A stretch of 59,296 bases of DNA from Hydrotalea sandarakina (GTDB lineage: Bacteria > Bacteroidota > Bacteroidia > Chitinophagales > Chitinophagaceae). A program made the translations under genes and the position numbers. The notes below the pieces were generated by a model, which worked only from the letters and a program-made list of their open reading frames with translations, was not told the DNA's origin and did no database searches. This document shows positions 29,008-37,942 of this stretch, piece after piece; positions within the stretch are counted from its first letter, which is position 1, and the number at the start of each line of letters is the position of its first letter. The DNA lies in contig NZ_QKZV01000008.1 of assembly GCF_003254115.1 (NCBI RefSeq), forward strand, positions 1-59,296, in the 5' to 3' direction.

Positions 29008-30355
29008 AAGATACACCGCTACACAAACCATAACACCTGGTATTGACTGGACAGTAGTAATACTTTACCTGATATTGGTATCGATAGGTATTCTTTGCAT
29101 TTTTATGGTGGAATATAAACCTAATACAGATGTATTGGCAACCTTTATTAGTGGCAAAACCAATTATAGCAAACAACTCATTTTTGCGGGTGTATGTATG
29201 GTTGCTGCTATCTTTATTCTGCTCACCGATAGTAAAATTTATACCGCCTTTGCCAATCTTTCATACACCTTTGGAATAATATTAATGCTGGCAACATTTG
29301 TTATTGGCAGAAGCATTAACGGTTCTAAAAGTTGGATTCCCATTGGTGGCGGCTTTAATTTACAACCGGCAGAATTATGCAAAATTTTTACTGCATTGGC
29401 TTTAGCCAAGTATTTATCACGACAAGAAACAGACTTTTCAAAAATTAAATCGCAATTAATTGGAGGTGCCATAGCAATGGCCCCGGCAGTACTATCTGTT
29501 TTTCAAAATGAAACCGGGTTAGCACTCGTTTACCTTTCATTCTTCATTGTAATGTATCGAGAAGGATTACCACCGGGTTTATTAATATTTGGCCTTTCAT
29601 TTGGCGTGTTGGTAATTGCTACTTTAATTGTTGAGCCCAATATTTTGGCAATAGTATTAACAGCCATTGCCATTATTACTATTTACATTTTGCGAAAACA
29701 ATTTAAACGCAATAGAAGACTGTTAACCATTATTATTGTTTTATGGGCATTAAGCGTAGGCATACAACGTTTTGCAGTTCCTTACATTTTCAATAACGTT
29801 TTTCAATGCTATCAGAGTACGCGCATTTACAGCATGGTTGGTAAGGATTACGATTGCAGTAAAAATCACCACCATACCAATGCTAACAAGGCCAATTATA
29901 AACCACCCCGTAAACCGGATGATTACAATGTACGACAAAGTAAAATTGCCATAGGTTCGGGTGGTATTTGGGGAAAAGGTTTTTTGAAAGGTACTCAAAC
30001 CCGTGGTAAATATGTTCCCGAACAACACACCGATTTTATTTTTACTTCGTTAGGTGAAGCATTTGGCTTAGTAGGCAGTATTATTTTCTTACTGATTTAT
30101 CTTTTTTTGCTGCTGAGAATTATAGTTATTGCCGAAAGGCAAAGAAGTACATTCAGTAGAGTTTATGCATATAGCGTAGCCAGCATACTATTTTTTCATA
30201 TTGTGGTAAATGTGTGTATGACTATTGGTTTATTTCCAATTATAGGAATACCACTGCCTTTAATTAGCTATGGGGGTTCTTCATTACTTACCTTTACCAT
30301 TTTAATTTTTATTATGCTTCGTCTTGATGCAGACCGACAAATGGTTTTACGATAA
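29000..30355 (+). CDS. rodA: RodA, SEDS peptidoglycan glycosyltransferase
   Basis: A 451-aa SEDS-family membrane enzyme that polymerises lipid II with PBP2. About ten membrane helices are evident. Family motifs are GRSINGSKSWIPIGGGFNLQ with PAELCKI, GIWGKGFLKGTQT with the catalytic-loop end PEQHTDFIFTSLGEAFG, and GIPLPLISYGGSS. The large periplasmic loop before the catalytic motif (about 272-312) holds a polar, His-rich insert (NHHHTNANKANYKPPRKPDD) that makes the protein about 70-80 residues longer than E. coli RodA. It overlaps the PBP2 gene by 8 bases and closes the shape cluster. Confidence 0.95.
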   Translation: MPKRYTATQTITPGIDWTVVILYLILVSIGILCIFMVEYKPNTDVLATFISGKTNYSKQLIFAGVCMVAAIFILLTDSKIYTAFANLSYTFGIILMLATFVIGRSINGSKSWIPIGGGFNLQPAELCKIFTALALAKYLSRQETDFSKIKSQLIGGAIAMAPAVLSVFQNETGLALVYLSFFIVMYREGLPPGLLIFGLSFGVLVIATLIVEPNILAIVLTAIAIITIYILRKQFKRNRRLLTIIIVLWALSVGIQRFAVPYIFNNVFQCYQSTRIYSMVGKDYDCSKNHHHTNANKANYKPPRKPDDYNVRQSKIAIGSGGIWGKGFLKGTQTRGKYVPEQHTDFIFTSLGEAFGLVGSIIFLLIYLFLLLRIIVIAERQRSTFSRVYAYSVASILFFHIVVNVCMTIGLFPIIGIPLPLISYGGSSLLTFTILIFIMLRLDADRQMVLR

Positions 30356-30446
30356 TTCATTTATTAGCAGGATATTTGCGGAATAATTATTACGACTGCT
30401 TACCAACTATATAATGCCATTTTATTGAATGAAAATTTAAACACGC

Positions 30447-31193
30447 ATGCAAATTATACCATTATCCGAAGGCAGTTTTACAATAGATAAATCAAAAATT
30501 TTTGTTCCTTTTAACCTTAATTCCGATGAGTTGCAAAGCAGACCGGTGGGAAGTTTGCTGGTAGAAGTACAACCTTTTGTTATTATTTCTGAAAATGACG
30601 TTTTACTGCTTGATACAGGATTGGGATTTAGCTATAACAATCAATTACAATTGGTTCAAAATTTAATAGCTCACAACATTCAACCCCAACAAGTTACCAA
30701 AGTATGGTTAAGTCATTTGCATAAAGATCATGCAGGAGGCATCAGCAAAAAAAATCATTTGGGTTTTTATGAATTAACTTTTCCCAATGCAAAATATTAC
30801 GTGCAAAAAAAGGAATACGATTTTGCCCTTAGTACCGGCTTCCCTTCATACATGACGGAAGAAATTGAAGTATTGCAAAACAATACGCAGGTAGAATGGC
30901 TAAATGGCAATGGCAAGTTAGCTTTTACTGATTATAGTATTGAATATGAAATTACAGGTGCACATAGCCCCTATCATCAGGTATGTACCATTCAAACAGC
31001 ACAGCAAACCATATTTTTTGGTGCAGATGATGCCCCGCAATTACAACAAATGAAAAGTAAGTTTATTGCCAAATATGATTTTGATGGCAAAAAAGCCATG
31101 CAATTAAGACAGCAATGGTGGGAACAAGGAAAAAATGAAAAATGGGCATTCTTGTTTTACCATGATATTAATACCCCCATTTTTCAATCTTAA
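30447..31193 (+). CDS. MBL-fold metallo-hydrolase
   Basis: A 248-aa cytoplasmic metallo-beta-lactamase-fold protein. The zinc motif HLHKDH is at 90-95, followed by AGG. A second His is in TGAHSPYHQV near 171-175, and an Asp metal bridge is likely in FFGADDAP. No signal peptide. The layout fits the lactonase / glyoxalase II-like branch of the superfamily; no substrate can be assigned from sequence. It follows rodA by 91 bases and may be read through from the shape cluster, but a functional link is not implied. It converges on the Spy-like gene with a 21-bp gap. Confidence 0.85.
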   Translation: MQIIPLSEGSFTIDKSKIFVPFNLNSDELQSRPVGSLLVEVQPFVIISENDVLLLDTGLGFSYNNQLQLVQNLIAHNIQPQQVTKVWLSHLHKDHAGGISKKNHLGFYELTFPNAKYYVQKKEYDFALSTGFPSYMTEEIEVLQNNTQVEWLNGNGKLAFTDYSIEYEITGAHSPYHQVCTIQTAQQTIFFGADDAPQLQQMKSKFIAKYDFDGKKAMQLRQQWWEQGKNEKWAFLFYHDINTPIFQS

Positions 31194-31214
31194 TAAAAAT
31201 TATTCAAGTATTAT

Positions 31215-31631
31215 TTATTGTTGTGGAGATGCAGCTCTTAGTTGCCTACGTTTTTCCAATTCATTTCTCAAAACCATTCTAAAATTTCTTTCACATAAAA
31301 ACACCTTATTGGCACGTTCATTAGTACCCAAAATTTGTTTAAACTGATTATAATAGTTTTTTCGAATATTTAAAGTGGCCTCATCTAAAGCCAATGCATT
31401 GGTATTGTGCATATTATTTTTTCTAGCCTCTTTTAATTCATCTAAGTACGAATAATATACCGGCCAAAATTGCTGAGCTTCTGTAGTTGATAAATTTAAT
31501 TGCTTGGTTATATATGCCACTTTTAACCCCTGAATGTTCGCATACCTATTGTTATTAGCAGGTTGCGCAATTAGTGTAAACCCGATAAATACAAACACCA
31601 TGGTTAAACCTATAATAACAAACTTTTTCAT
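31215..31631 (-). CDS. Exported Spy/LTXXQ-like periplasmic protein of an ECF sigma module
   Basis: A 138-aa secreted helical protein. I start at 31631 (MKKFVIIGLTMVFVFIGFTL), which gives a clean signal peptide ending at AQ, instead of 31706, which would overlap the upstream gene. The mature part has a CpxP/Spy-like helix motif (YITKQLNLSTTEAQQFWPVY) and ends very basic (RNELEKRRQLRAASPQQ). Bacteroidota homologues are often annotated as sensors of an ECF sigma factor. It is third in the operon after sigma and putative anti-sigma, fitting a periplasmic stress-sensing or chaperone role (inference). Confidence 0.8.
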   Translation of the reverse strand: MKKFVIIGLTMVFVFIGFTLIAQPANNNRYANIQGLKVAYITKQLNLSTTEAQQFWPVYYSYLDELKEARKNNMHNTNALALDEATLNIRKNYYNQFKQILGTNERANKVFLCERNFRMVLRNELEKRRQLRAASPQQ

Positions 31632-31662
31632 CGCCGTAATTTCAATATATATTAAAAAAAAG

Positions 31663-32442
31663 TTAAATACCACTCTCTTTTTTTGTTTCTGCTGCCGGGG
31701 GTACATTGTTGTTCTCTTCGGTTGATTTTAAATATCCGCTTAATTCCTCATCACTAATATTTTGGAGCCCTTGTTGCACATCGGGCAAAGCTTCATCAGA
31801 ATCAATGATAGAAGTATCATTAATGTAGTTGGAAGCAGTGACGTCATTATTCAAATAATTCTGAATAGCATCATCGCTAACATTGGTTATTTCTTTGTTT
31901 AAGCTGAAAACATTTGAACTATCGGTAAAGCTTGAATTATTCCATAAAGCACCGGTAATAAGCACGCCGGCAATAACAGCCGCAGCAGCGTATGAAAACC
32001 ATTTTCGCGTATTACGCATGCTAATTACTTTAGCGGTACCATTGTTGTTTTTTTCTGAACCTTTAGCAATTGCAGTAAAATTGCTTTTTTCAAAATAATG
32101 AGCCGGAACACTAAAAACAGGCTTTTTTGAAATAGTTAATAAAGCAGGTGCAATTTGTTCCAATTCTTCCGAAACAGACAATGGCTTATTATCCGCTTTA
32201 ATTTTATTGAGAATTTGCTGCGGTAAACTTTCAAAATAGCCCTTAGGAACAGAAAACGGTTGTTGAATAGCCGGTAATGTTACAGATTCAACAGTATTAT
32301 CCGATATATTTTCTAATAATTGTTCGGCAAATTTGTCAAAATAGCCATTGGGAACCTTATATACTTGAATTCTGTAGGCTGGCAACAGTGCCGGAAAATG
32401 TTCTTTCAATTCCTCCAATATCATATCACTTCGTAACATCAT
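31663..32442 (-). CDS. Putative anti-sigma factor, single-pass membrane protein with VPxxYF repeats
   Basis: A 259-aa protein with an N-terminal cytoplasmic part, one membrane helix at about 149-167 (FSYAAAAVIAGVLITGALW) and an acidic periplasmic tail ending in ENNNVPPAAETKKESGI. The cytoplasmic part has a motif repeated three times: VPNGYF at 30-35, VPKGYF at 65-70 and VPAHYF at 112-117, two of them preceded by PALL. No zinc anti-sigma motif is present. It directly follows an ECF sigma gene by 38 bases, and this topology and position argue for an anti-sigma role. Family not recognised beyond that. Confidence 0.7.
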   Translation of the reverse strand: MMLRSDMILEELKEHFPALLPAYRIQVYKVPNGYFDKFAEQLLENISDNTVESVTLPAIQQPFSVPKGYFESLPQQILNKIKADNKPLSVSEELEQIAPALLTISKKPVFSVPAHYFEKSNFTAIAKGSEKNNNGTAKVISMRNTRKWFSYAAAAVIAGVLITGALWNNSSFTDSSNVFSLNKEITNVSDDAIQNYLNNDVTASNYINDTSIIDSDEALPDVQQGLQNISDEELSGYLKSTEENNNVPPAAETKKESGI

Positions 32443-32480
32443 GGTGTAAAGACTAATTTTAAGCTTGTTCGTTTAATTGG

Positions 32481-33026
32481 TTACATATTTTTAATAATTT
32501 CCTCAATTTTTTTGGCAGCATGGTGATAACTGGCTTTTAAAGCCCCCTCACTGGTATCTAATACTTTGCTCATTTCTTCATAGGGCATTTCATCAAAATA
32601 GCGCAAATTAAACACTACCCGTTGTTTTTCCGGCAGTTGTTGAATGGCCAATTGTAATTTCCACTCTAATTGATTGGCATTAAAATTTTCATCCGCTTTA
32701 ATTTTATTACTTAGCCCACTTTCCATTTCATCAAAACTTAAAGCACCTTTTCGTTTTTGTTGCTCTAAATAAGTAAGGCTTTCATTTGTAGCAATGCGAT
32801 ATAACCAGGTGTATAGTTGGCTATCTTCTCTAAAATTTTCTAAACCGCGCCATGCTTTAATAAACACATTTTGCAATACATCATTGGCATCTTCATGGTT
32901 TATCACCATTCTTCGTACATGCCAGTAAAGTTTTTCCTGGTATTTTTTTACTATAGCGGTAAAAGCCCTTTCTTTTGTGGCAGGCTCTTTAAATTCATAT
33001 AATAATAAAGCATCATCATTTTGCAT
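32481..33026 (-). CDS. ECF-type RNA polymerase sigma factor
   Basis: A 181-aa sigma-70 family protein with only regions 2 and 4. Region 2 (about 22-95) contains HEDANDVLQNVFIKAWRGL and YTWLYRIATNESL. Region 4 (about 125-178) contains LPEKQRVVFNLRYFDEMPYEE and the helix-turn-helix TSEGALKASYHHA. Length is typical. It heads a three-gene minus-strand module with a membrane protein and a Spy-like periplasmic protein, the classic order for envelope stress control. It probably drives its own operon, but I cannot identify the target promoter. Confidence 0.95.
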   Translation of the reverse strand: MQNDDALLLYEFKEPATKERAFTAIVKKYQEKLYWHVRRMVINHEDANDVLQNVFIKAWRGLENFREDSQLYTWLYRIATNESLTYLEQQKRKGALSFDEMESGLSNKIKADENFNANQLEWKLQLAIQQLPEKQRVVFNLRYFDEMPYEEMSKVLDTSEGALKASYHHAAKKIEEIIKNM

Positions 33027-33136
33027 GCAGGAAAATTAATAAAAATTACATTAAGTTGCTAAGACGTAACTTTATTCAAAAAGTTTATTTTTAGCTGTAC
33101 ACCCAACCCAATTGTAAATTTTGAAATGACATTTAT

Positions 33137-33568
33137 ATGAAAAAAAGATATTTTTTATTCATTTTGCTTCTGCTGTCCAGTACCTATTTGCCGGCACAAA
33201 ATGCTAAAGCAACTAAAGCCATTACCAAAATATTACAACAGCAGGAAAATGCCTGGAACAATGGCAACTTGGATGATTTTATGTTGGGATACTGGAAAAA
33301 TGATAGTCTTCAATTTATTGGCAAAAATGGCCCTGTATATGGATATGAAACTACGCTGAAAAATTATAAAGCGCATTATGCCACCAAAGCAGCAATGGGG
33401 CACTTTACCAGTACCATTTTACAAATGAAACCTCTCGGGAAAAAGTTTTACTATGTAACCGGTAAATGGCAGCTGGAAAGAACCGTAGGTAATTTGGAGG
33501 GCTATTATACCCTTCTTTTTCAAAAAATAAATGGTAAATGGGTTATTATTGCAGACCACAGCTCTTAA
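33137..33568 (+). CDS. Exported DUF4440 / SnoaL-like (NTF2-fold) protein
   Basis: A 143-aa protein with signal peptide 1-20 (ending LPAQN) and an NTF2-like cone fold: AITKILQQQENAWNNGNLDD is the typical first helix, followed by FMLGYWKNDSLQFIG and a last strand WVIIADHSS with the common His. Such proteins are annotated as DUF4440 and bind small ligands or act as ketosteroid-isomerase-like folds; no catalytic pair can be assigned. It is divergent from the sigma factor gene and could be one of its targets (speculative). It overlaps the next, convergent gene by 4 bases. Confidence 0.82.
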   Translation: MKKRYFLFILLLLSSTYLPAQNAKATKAITKILQQQENAWNNGNLDDFMLGYWKNDSLQFIGKNGPVYGYETTLKNYKAHYATKAAMGHFTSTILQMKPLGKKFYYVTGKWQLERTVGNLEGYYTLLFQKINGKWVIIADHSS

Positions 33569-33795
33569 TAGGGCAGCTTTATTTTATTGCGCCATAATCG
33601 TTTCACATAAAAAATAACTGCTATACCTGTTAAGAGGGCCCAGATATAAAACAACCAATTTATCCATGAAATATGGCTGCCAATTTCTGCCATTCTTAAT
33701 TTTAAACCCAAGGCCATATTTATAAATAACCAAAGCAAAATGACTGCTATGGTGTTTACAATTCTTAAAAAGAAGGCTTTAATTTCTTTGTCCAT
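33565..33795 (-). CDS. Small two-helix membrane protein, unknown
   Basis: A 76-aa protein with two hydrophobic helices at about 10-30 (VNTIAVILLWLFINMALG) and 44-64 (NWLFYIWALLTGIAVIFYV) and a basic end (KRLWRNKIKLPY). It resembles a recurrent Bacteroidota family of short membrane proteins with no assigned role. It lies 39 bases downstream of the M23 peptidase gene on the same strand, so co-transcription is likely. The 4-base overlap with the convergent DUF4440 gene is at the stop codons. Confidence 0.65.
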   Translation of the reverse strand: MDKEIKAFFLRIVNTIAVILLWLFINMALGLKLRMAEIGSHISWINWLFYIWALLTGIAVIFYVKRLWRNKIKLPY

Positions 33796-33834
33796 TGCAT
33801 TTTTTTTAAAACAATAACCTTTTTCTGATTAACA

Positions 33835-34806
33835 TTAGTCTAAACTTTGGTTAGCAGTAGCCGCCAGCTTCAAGATTCTATCAAACTGAGCCGGGGTTAA
33901 ATCATTATAAAAGTAATAAATGGGATCAACGGGTTTACCATTCTTATGTACTTCATAATGACAATGTGGTCCGGTACTTTTACCGGTACTACCTACATAG
34001 CCAATTACCTCGCCACGTTTAACAACCTGTCCAACATGAGCTTTAACTTTAAACATGTGCCCATATAATGTTTGATAACCATAACCGTGATTAATAACCA
34101 CTTCATTTCCATAACCACCGGTATTAAAGCCAGCATTTTGCACCACCCCATCAGCAGTAGCATAAATAGGAGTGCCCATGGGTGCTGCAAAATCGAGACC
34201 TGCGTGAAACTTGGTTACTTTATATACAGGATCAATTCTATATCCAAACCCACTGGCTACTCTGTTTAAATTTTTATTACTTACAGGTTGTATGGCAGGT
34301 ATTGCCAACAGCAATTTTTCCTTGTTTTTAATCATGTTATCAATATCGTTATAGCTTTTACTTTGATAAGCTACTCGCAAGGTTAAATTGTTCAATTGAT
34401 TTTTAATATTATTCACCAGTTCTGTTTCCGTTTGTCCCTCAATTAATTTAATTTCATTTTTGGTTTCCATAATTTTTGTGCGGGCGCTATCGGGAATGGG
34501 GGTTGATTCGAAAATGGTACGATACACATTATTATCTCTATTCTCTAATTCCTGCATTTGCAATTCTAACTGTTTCACCCTTTCTTGAATTAAAGAATAA
34601 TTTTCAGCCAAATCTTTGTTTTGTTGCCGTAATAATTTTTCTTTTGGGCTATCTACAAATTGAAATACCAGTAACATCAACAAAATACCCGTTACTAATG
34701 AAGCTGCTATAAAGCCAATTACCTGTAAAATTCTTACACGTAATGGCACCTCAAGTTTTTCAAAACGTAATGTATGTGTATTATAATAATATTTTATTTT
34801 TCGCAT
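33835..34806 (-). CDS. Membrane-anchored M23 (LytM) peptidoglycan endopeptidase
   Basis: A 323-aa murein hydrolase or hydrolase-like regulator. One membrane helix at about 29-51, a periplasmic coiled coil at about 52-165, then a LytM domain whose zinc ligands are intact: H201 and D205 in HAGLDFAAP, and H281 and H283 in GPHCHYEVH. The full set suggests a real enzyme rather than an EnvC-like activator. The helix plus coiled coil layout recalls MepM-type proteins active in cell elongation or division. It is divergent from alaS across a long intergenic stretch. A basic cytoplasmic arm (RKIKYYYN) precedes the helix. Confidence 0.93.
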   Translation of the reverse strand: MRKIKYYYNTHTLRFEKLEVPLRVRILQVIGFIAASLVTGILLMLLVFQFVDSPKEKLLRQQNKDLAENYSLIQERVKQLELQMQELENRDNNVYRTIFESTPIPDSARTKIMETKNEIKLIEGQTETELVNNIKNQLNNLTLRVAYQSKSYNDIDNMIKNKEKLLLAIPAIQPVSNKNLNRVASGFGYRIDPVYKVTKFHAGLDFAAPMGTPIYATADGVVQNAGFNTGGYGNEVVINHGYGYQTLYGHMFKVKAHVGQVVKRGEVIGYVGSTGKSTGPHCHYEVHKNGKPVDPIYYFYNDLTPAQFDRILKLAATANQSLD

Positions 34807-35150
34807 ATTTAATTTGTTTTTAAAAACTGCATTTTAGCAGTTGGCTGGTTTACTTAAGGTACAGCACATAGAATATTCAATAAATTGGCAAATATTACCT
34901 TTCGCCTTATGAAGTGTATTGCCCAAAATGAATGCTGTATAAATTGCAATACAAATTCGAAAATGGTTCATTAAATACATTAACAAAAACATTCATTCAA
35001 ACAACTGCATATACCTAAAAACTTATTCGTTAAATTTTAGCTATTGGCTACGGTAAGGGTTATGGTTTATACTTACCTTTGGCCACTGCCAAACAATTGG
35101 CAAAGGTAATTGTAAAGATTGCTAAACTTTTAGTAAAATTTAAACGCAAT
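34807..35150. other. 344-bp intergenic region between the M23 gene and alaS
   Basis: This divergent gap has no credible gene. It holds the alaS promoter at 35074-35081 and must hold the M23 promoter. An imperfect minus-strand -7-like element (CAAATATT on the plus strand near 34889) is the best candidate for the latter. No structured RNA is evident. Confidence 0.5.
35074..35081 (+). promoter_or_regulatory. Bacteroidota-type -7 box for alaS
   Basis: TACCTTTG is an exact TAnnTTTG match. Transcription would begin near 35088, downstream of the upstream TTG start at 35079, which supports the ATG at 35151 as the real start. The -33 element is weak. Confidence 0.55.
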
Positions 35151-37778
35151 ATGTTAACATCGGCTGAAATACGTCAACAATTTTTAGATTTTTTTGCTTC
35201 AAAAGGGCATAAAATTGTGCCTTCGGCACCCATTGTTTTAAAAAACGACCCCACCTTATTGTTTACCAATGCGGGAATGAACCAATTTAAAGATGTATTT
35301 CTGGGTATTGTCCCCCCGGCAGCCCCTCGTGTGGCCGATACGCAAAAATGCTTACGTGTAAGCGGTAAACACAACGATTTGGAAGAAGTTGGGGTTGATA
35401 CTTACCACCATACCATGTTTGAAATGCTGGGCAATTGGAGCTTTGGCGATTATTTTAAAGCCGAAGCCATTGCCTGGAGCTGGGAATTATTAACTGAAGT
35501 TTATAAAATTGATAAAGACAGGCTATATGTTACTGTTTTTCAGGGCGATGAAGCAGAAGGGCTGCCGGAAGATATAGATGCCAAAGCAGAATGGAGTAAA
35601 TGGATTAGCCCCGAAAGAATATTACCCGGAAATAAAAAAGACAATTTTTGGGAAATGGGCGATACCGGCCCTTGCGGTCCTTGCACAGAAATTCATATTG
35701 ATTGCAGAAACAACGAAGAACGCCAAACTACCGATGGTAAATTATTAGTGAATAAAGATCATCCGCAGGTAATTGAAATATGGAATAATGTATTTATACA
35801 ATACAATCGCTTAAAAAATGGGAAGCTGGAACCTTTACCGGCAAAACATGTAGATACCGGTATGGGCTTAGAAAGATTAGTGCGGGTTTTACAAAACAAA
35901 AACAGCAATTATGATACAGATTTATTTACACCCACTATTCACCTAACAGAAAAAATTACGCACCAGCAATATACCAATACACAATCTAAACAAGATATAG
36001 CTTTTAGAGTAATTGCCGACCATATTCGCGCTATTGCATTTACCATTGCTGATGGACAATTACCCTCTAATAACGGAGCCGGCTATGTTATACGTCGTAT
36101 TTTGCGCAGAGCTGTTCGCTATTATTTTTCGTACTTACAATACAAACAACCCTTACTCTTCCAATTACTTCCTTCTTTAGCAAAACAGTTTGAAAATGTA
36201 TTTCCTGAATTACAACAACAAATTGACTTTATAGTAAAAGTAATTAAAGAAGAAGAAGAAGCCTTTTTACGAACACTTGATAAGGGCTTGAAAAAAATGG
36301 ATGAATTAATGCAGCAAGCCCAGAAAAATAATGCAGTTGTTGACGGTAAAAATGCATTTGAATTGTTTGATACCTATGGCTTCCCTATTGATTTAACTAA
36401 ATTAATTGCCGCAGAAAATAATTTACAAGTTGATGATGCAGGGTTTGAAGCGGAAATGCAACAACAAAAAAATCGTTCTCGTGCAGCAGCAACTGTTGAT
36501 GCAGATGATTGGGTTGTTTTACAACCACAGGCATTTACTGAATTTGTGGGATATGATACTTACAATATTGAAACACAAATTGTACAATACAGAAAAATAA
36601 CAACAAAGGGCAAAAATGCTTACCAAATTGTATTAAATGCAACCCCTTTTTATGCGGAAAGTGGCGGGCAAGTTGGAGATACAGGTTGGCTTAAATCAGA
36701 AAACGAAAGCATTGCTGTAATTGATACCCGTAAAGAAAATAACCAAATTATTCAATTTACAGAAGCCTTACCTTCTAACATTCATGCGAACTTTACAGCA
36801 AAAATTGATGTTGAAAGACGAAAAGCAATAATGGCACACCATACGGCTACCCATTTGTTGCATGCTGCTTTAAGAAAAGTGTTGGGTACACATGTTGCAC
36901 AAAAAGGCAGTTTGGTAAACGAACAAAATTTACGTTTCGACTTTTCGCATTTTGCTAAAGTTACCCCCGAAGAATTAAATGCAATAGCGGCTTTGGTGAA
37001 TGAAAAAATTAGAAGTAATATTCCTGTAGTAATTAAAACACTTCCTAAAGAGGAAGCATTACAATTGGGTGCAATGGCTTTATTCGGTGAAAAATATGGC
37101 GATTTAGTTAGAGTAGTCATTATTGACCCCAATTACTCTATTGAATTGTGTGGTGGAACTCACGTAGCCAATACCGGTGAATTGGGATTGTTTACTATTC
37201 AGCACGAAACTGCCGTTGCTGCCGGCGTTCGCCGTATTGAAGCAGCCTGTGGTATTGCATCTGAAAAGTGGGTAATGCATCAATTAGAACAATTACAGCA
37301 GGCAAAAACATTGCTTAAAAATCCAAAAGATTTATGTAAAGCAATTGAACAGCAAATTGAAGAAAATACTTTACTAAAAAAACAACTATCCTATTTAGAA
37401 CAAAAGAGTATAGACCAAATTGAAACAAGCTTGCTTCAGCAAGCCATAACCGTTAATGGCACTACATTTATTGGGCAACAAGTAGAAGTACTGCAACCCG
37501 ATATGTTGAAAAAAATATGTTTTCAGTTAAAAAACAAACTAACCGATTTGTATGTAGTTGTTTTAGCTGCTAATATCTCAGGGAAGCCATTTGCAGCTAT
37601 ACTTGTTTCAGAGAGCTGGATACAGCAGAAACAAATGGATGCTAATCAACTAATTAAAACCCAAATTGCCCCCATTATAAAGGGAAGTGGCGGAGGTCAA
37701 AAAACTTTGGCTACTGCCGGCGGGCAAGATGCAAGTAATATTTCCAATATATTTAACGCGGTTAAGGCTCTTTTATAA
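35151..37778 (+). CDS. alaS: Alanine-tRNA ligase
   Basis: An 875-aa class II synthetase charging tRNA-Ala. I start at 35151 (MLTSAEIRQQFLDFFASKGH), the normal first residues of AlaRS; a longer frame begins upstream of the likely transcription start. Domains run: catalytic core with motif 1 (TLLFTNAGMNQFKDVFLG), motif 2 and motif 3, tRNA recognition region, editing domain with HTATHLLH and CGGTHV zinc motifs, and a short C-Ala domain ending GGGQKTLATAGGQ. Nothing is missing. It ends in an intrinsic terminator at 37802. Confidence 0.98.
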   Translation: MLTSAEIRQQFLDFFASKGHKIVPSAPIVLKNDPTLLFTNAGMNQFKDVFLGIVPPAAPRVADTQKCLRVSGKHNDLEEVGVDTYHHTMFEMLGNWSFGDYFKAEAIAWSWELLTEVYKIDKDRLYVTVFQGDEAEGLPEDIDAKAEWSKWISPERILPGNKKDNFWEMGDTGPCGPCTEIHIDCRNNEERQTTDGKLLVNKDHPQVIEIWNNVFIQYNRLKNGKLEPLPAKHVDTGMGLERLVRVLQNKNSNYDTDLFTPTIHLTEKITHQQYTNTQSKQDIAFRVIADHIRAIAFTIADGQLPSNNGAGYVIRRILRRAVRYYFSYLQYKQPLLFQLLPSLAKQFENVFPELQQQIDFIVKVIKEEEEAFLRTLDKGLKKMDELMQQAQKNNAVVDGKNAFELFDTYGFPIDLTKLIAAENNLQVDDAGFEAEMQQQKNRSRAAATVDADDWVVLQPQAFTEFVGYDTYNIETQIVQYRKITTKGKNAYQIVLNATPFYAESGGQVGDTGWLKSENESIAVIDTRKENNQIIQFTEALPSNIHANFTAKIDVERRKAIMAHHTATHLLHAALRKVLGTHVAQKGSLVNEQNLRFDFSHFAKVTPEELNAIAALVNEKIRSNIPVVIKTLPKEEALQLGAMALFGEKYGDLVRVVIIDPNYSIELCGGTHVANTGELGLFTIQHETAVAAGVRRIEAACGIASEKWVMHQLEQLQQAKTLLKNPKDLCKAIEQQIEENTLLKKQLSYLEQKSIDQIETSLLQQAITVNGTTFIGQQVEVLQPDMLKKICFQLKNKLTDLYVVVLAANISGKPFAAILVSESWIQQKQMDANQLIKTQIAPIIKGSGGGQKTLATAGGQDASNISNIFNAVKALL

Positions 37779-37801
37779 TTGTCTAAATGTTTTGCTTAAT
37801 T

Positions 37802-37838
37802 AAACCGGTATGCCTAACAGGTGATTACCGGTTTTTTT
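37802..37838 (+). terminator. alaS intrinsic terminator
   Basis: AAACCGGTA (37802-37810) pairs with TACCGGTTT (37826-37834), with an inner CCT/AGG pairing in the loop, followed by more T residues. Confidence 0.9.
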
Positions 37839-37874
37839 ATGAATATAAGCATTGTTTTTTAACATTTCCGAAAC

Positions 37875-37905
37875 TTTTCGTAATTCAGAAATTACACTAC
37901 TTTTG
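37875..37905 (+). promoter_or_regulatory. Promoter of the double-PDZ gene
   Basis: TTTT (37875-37878, one mismatch to TTTG), a 19-base spacer and an exact -7 box TACTTTTG (37898-37905) lie 37 bases before the ATG. Confidence 0.55.
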
Positions 37906-37942
37906 AACTACTAAATTTTTCGTACACATAAAATTAGCCGTT

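Noticed and set aside
34807-35150. Structured RNA, T-box or riboswitch upstream of alaS
   Set aside because: No stable stem-loop series or T-box sequence was seen; the leader after the likely transcription start is only about 60 bases.
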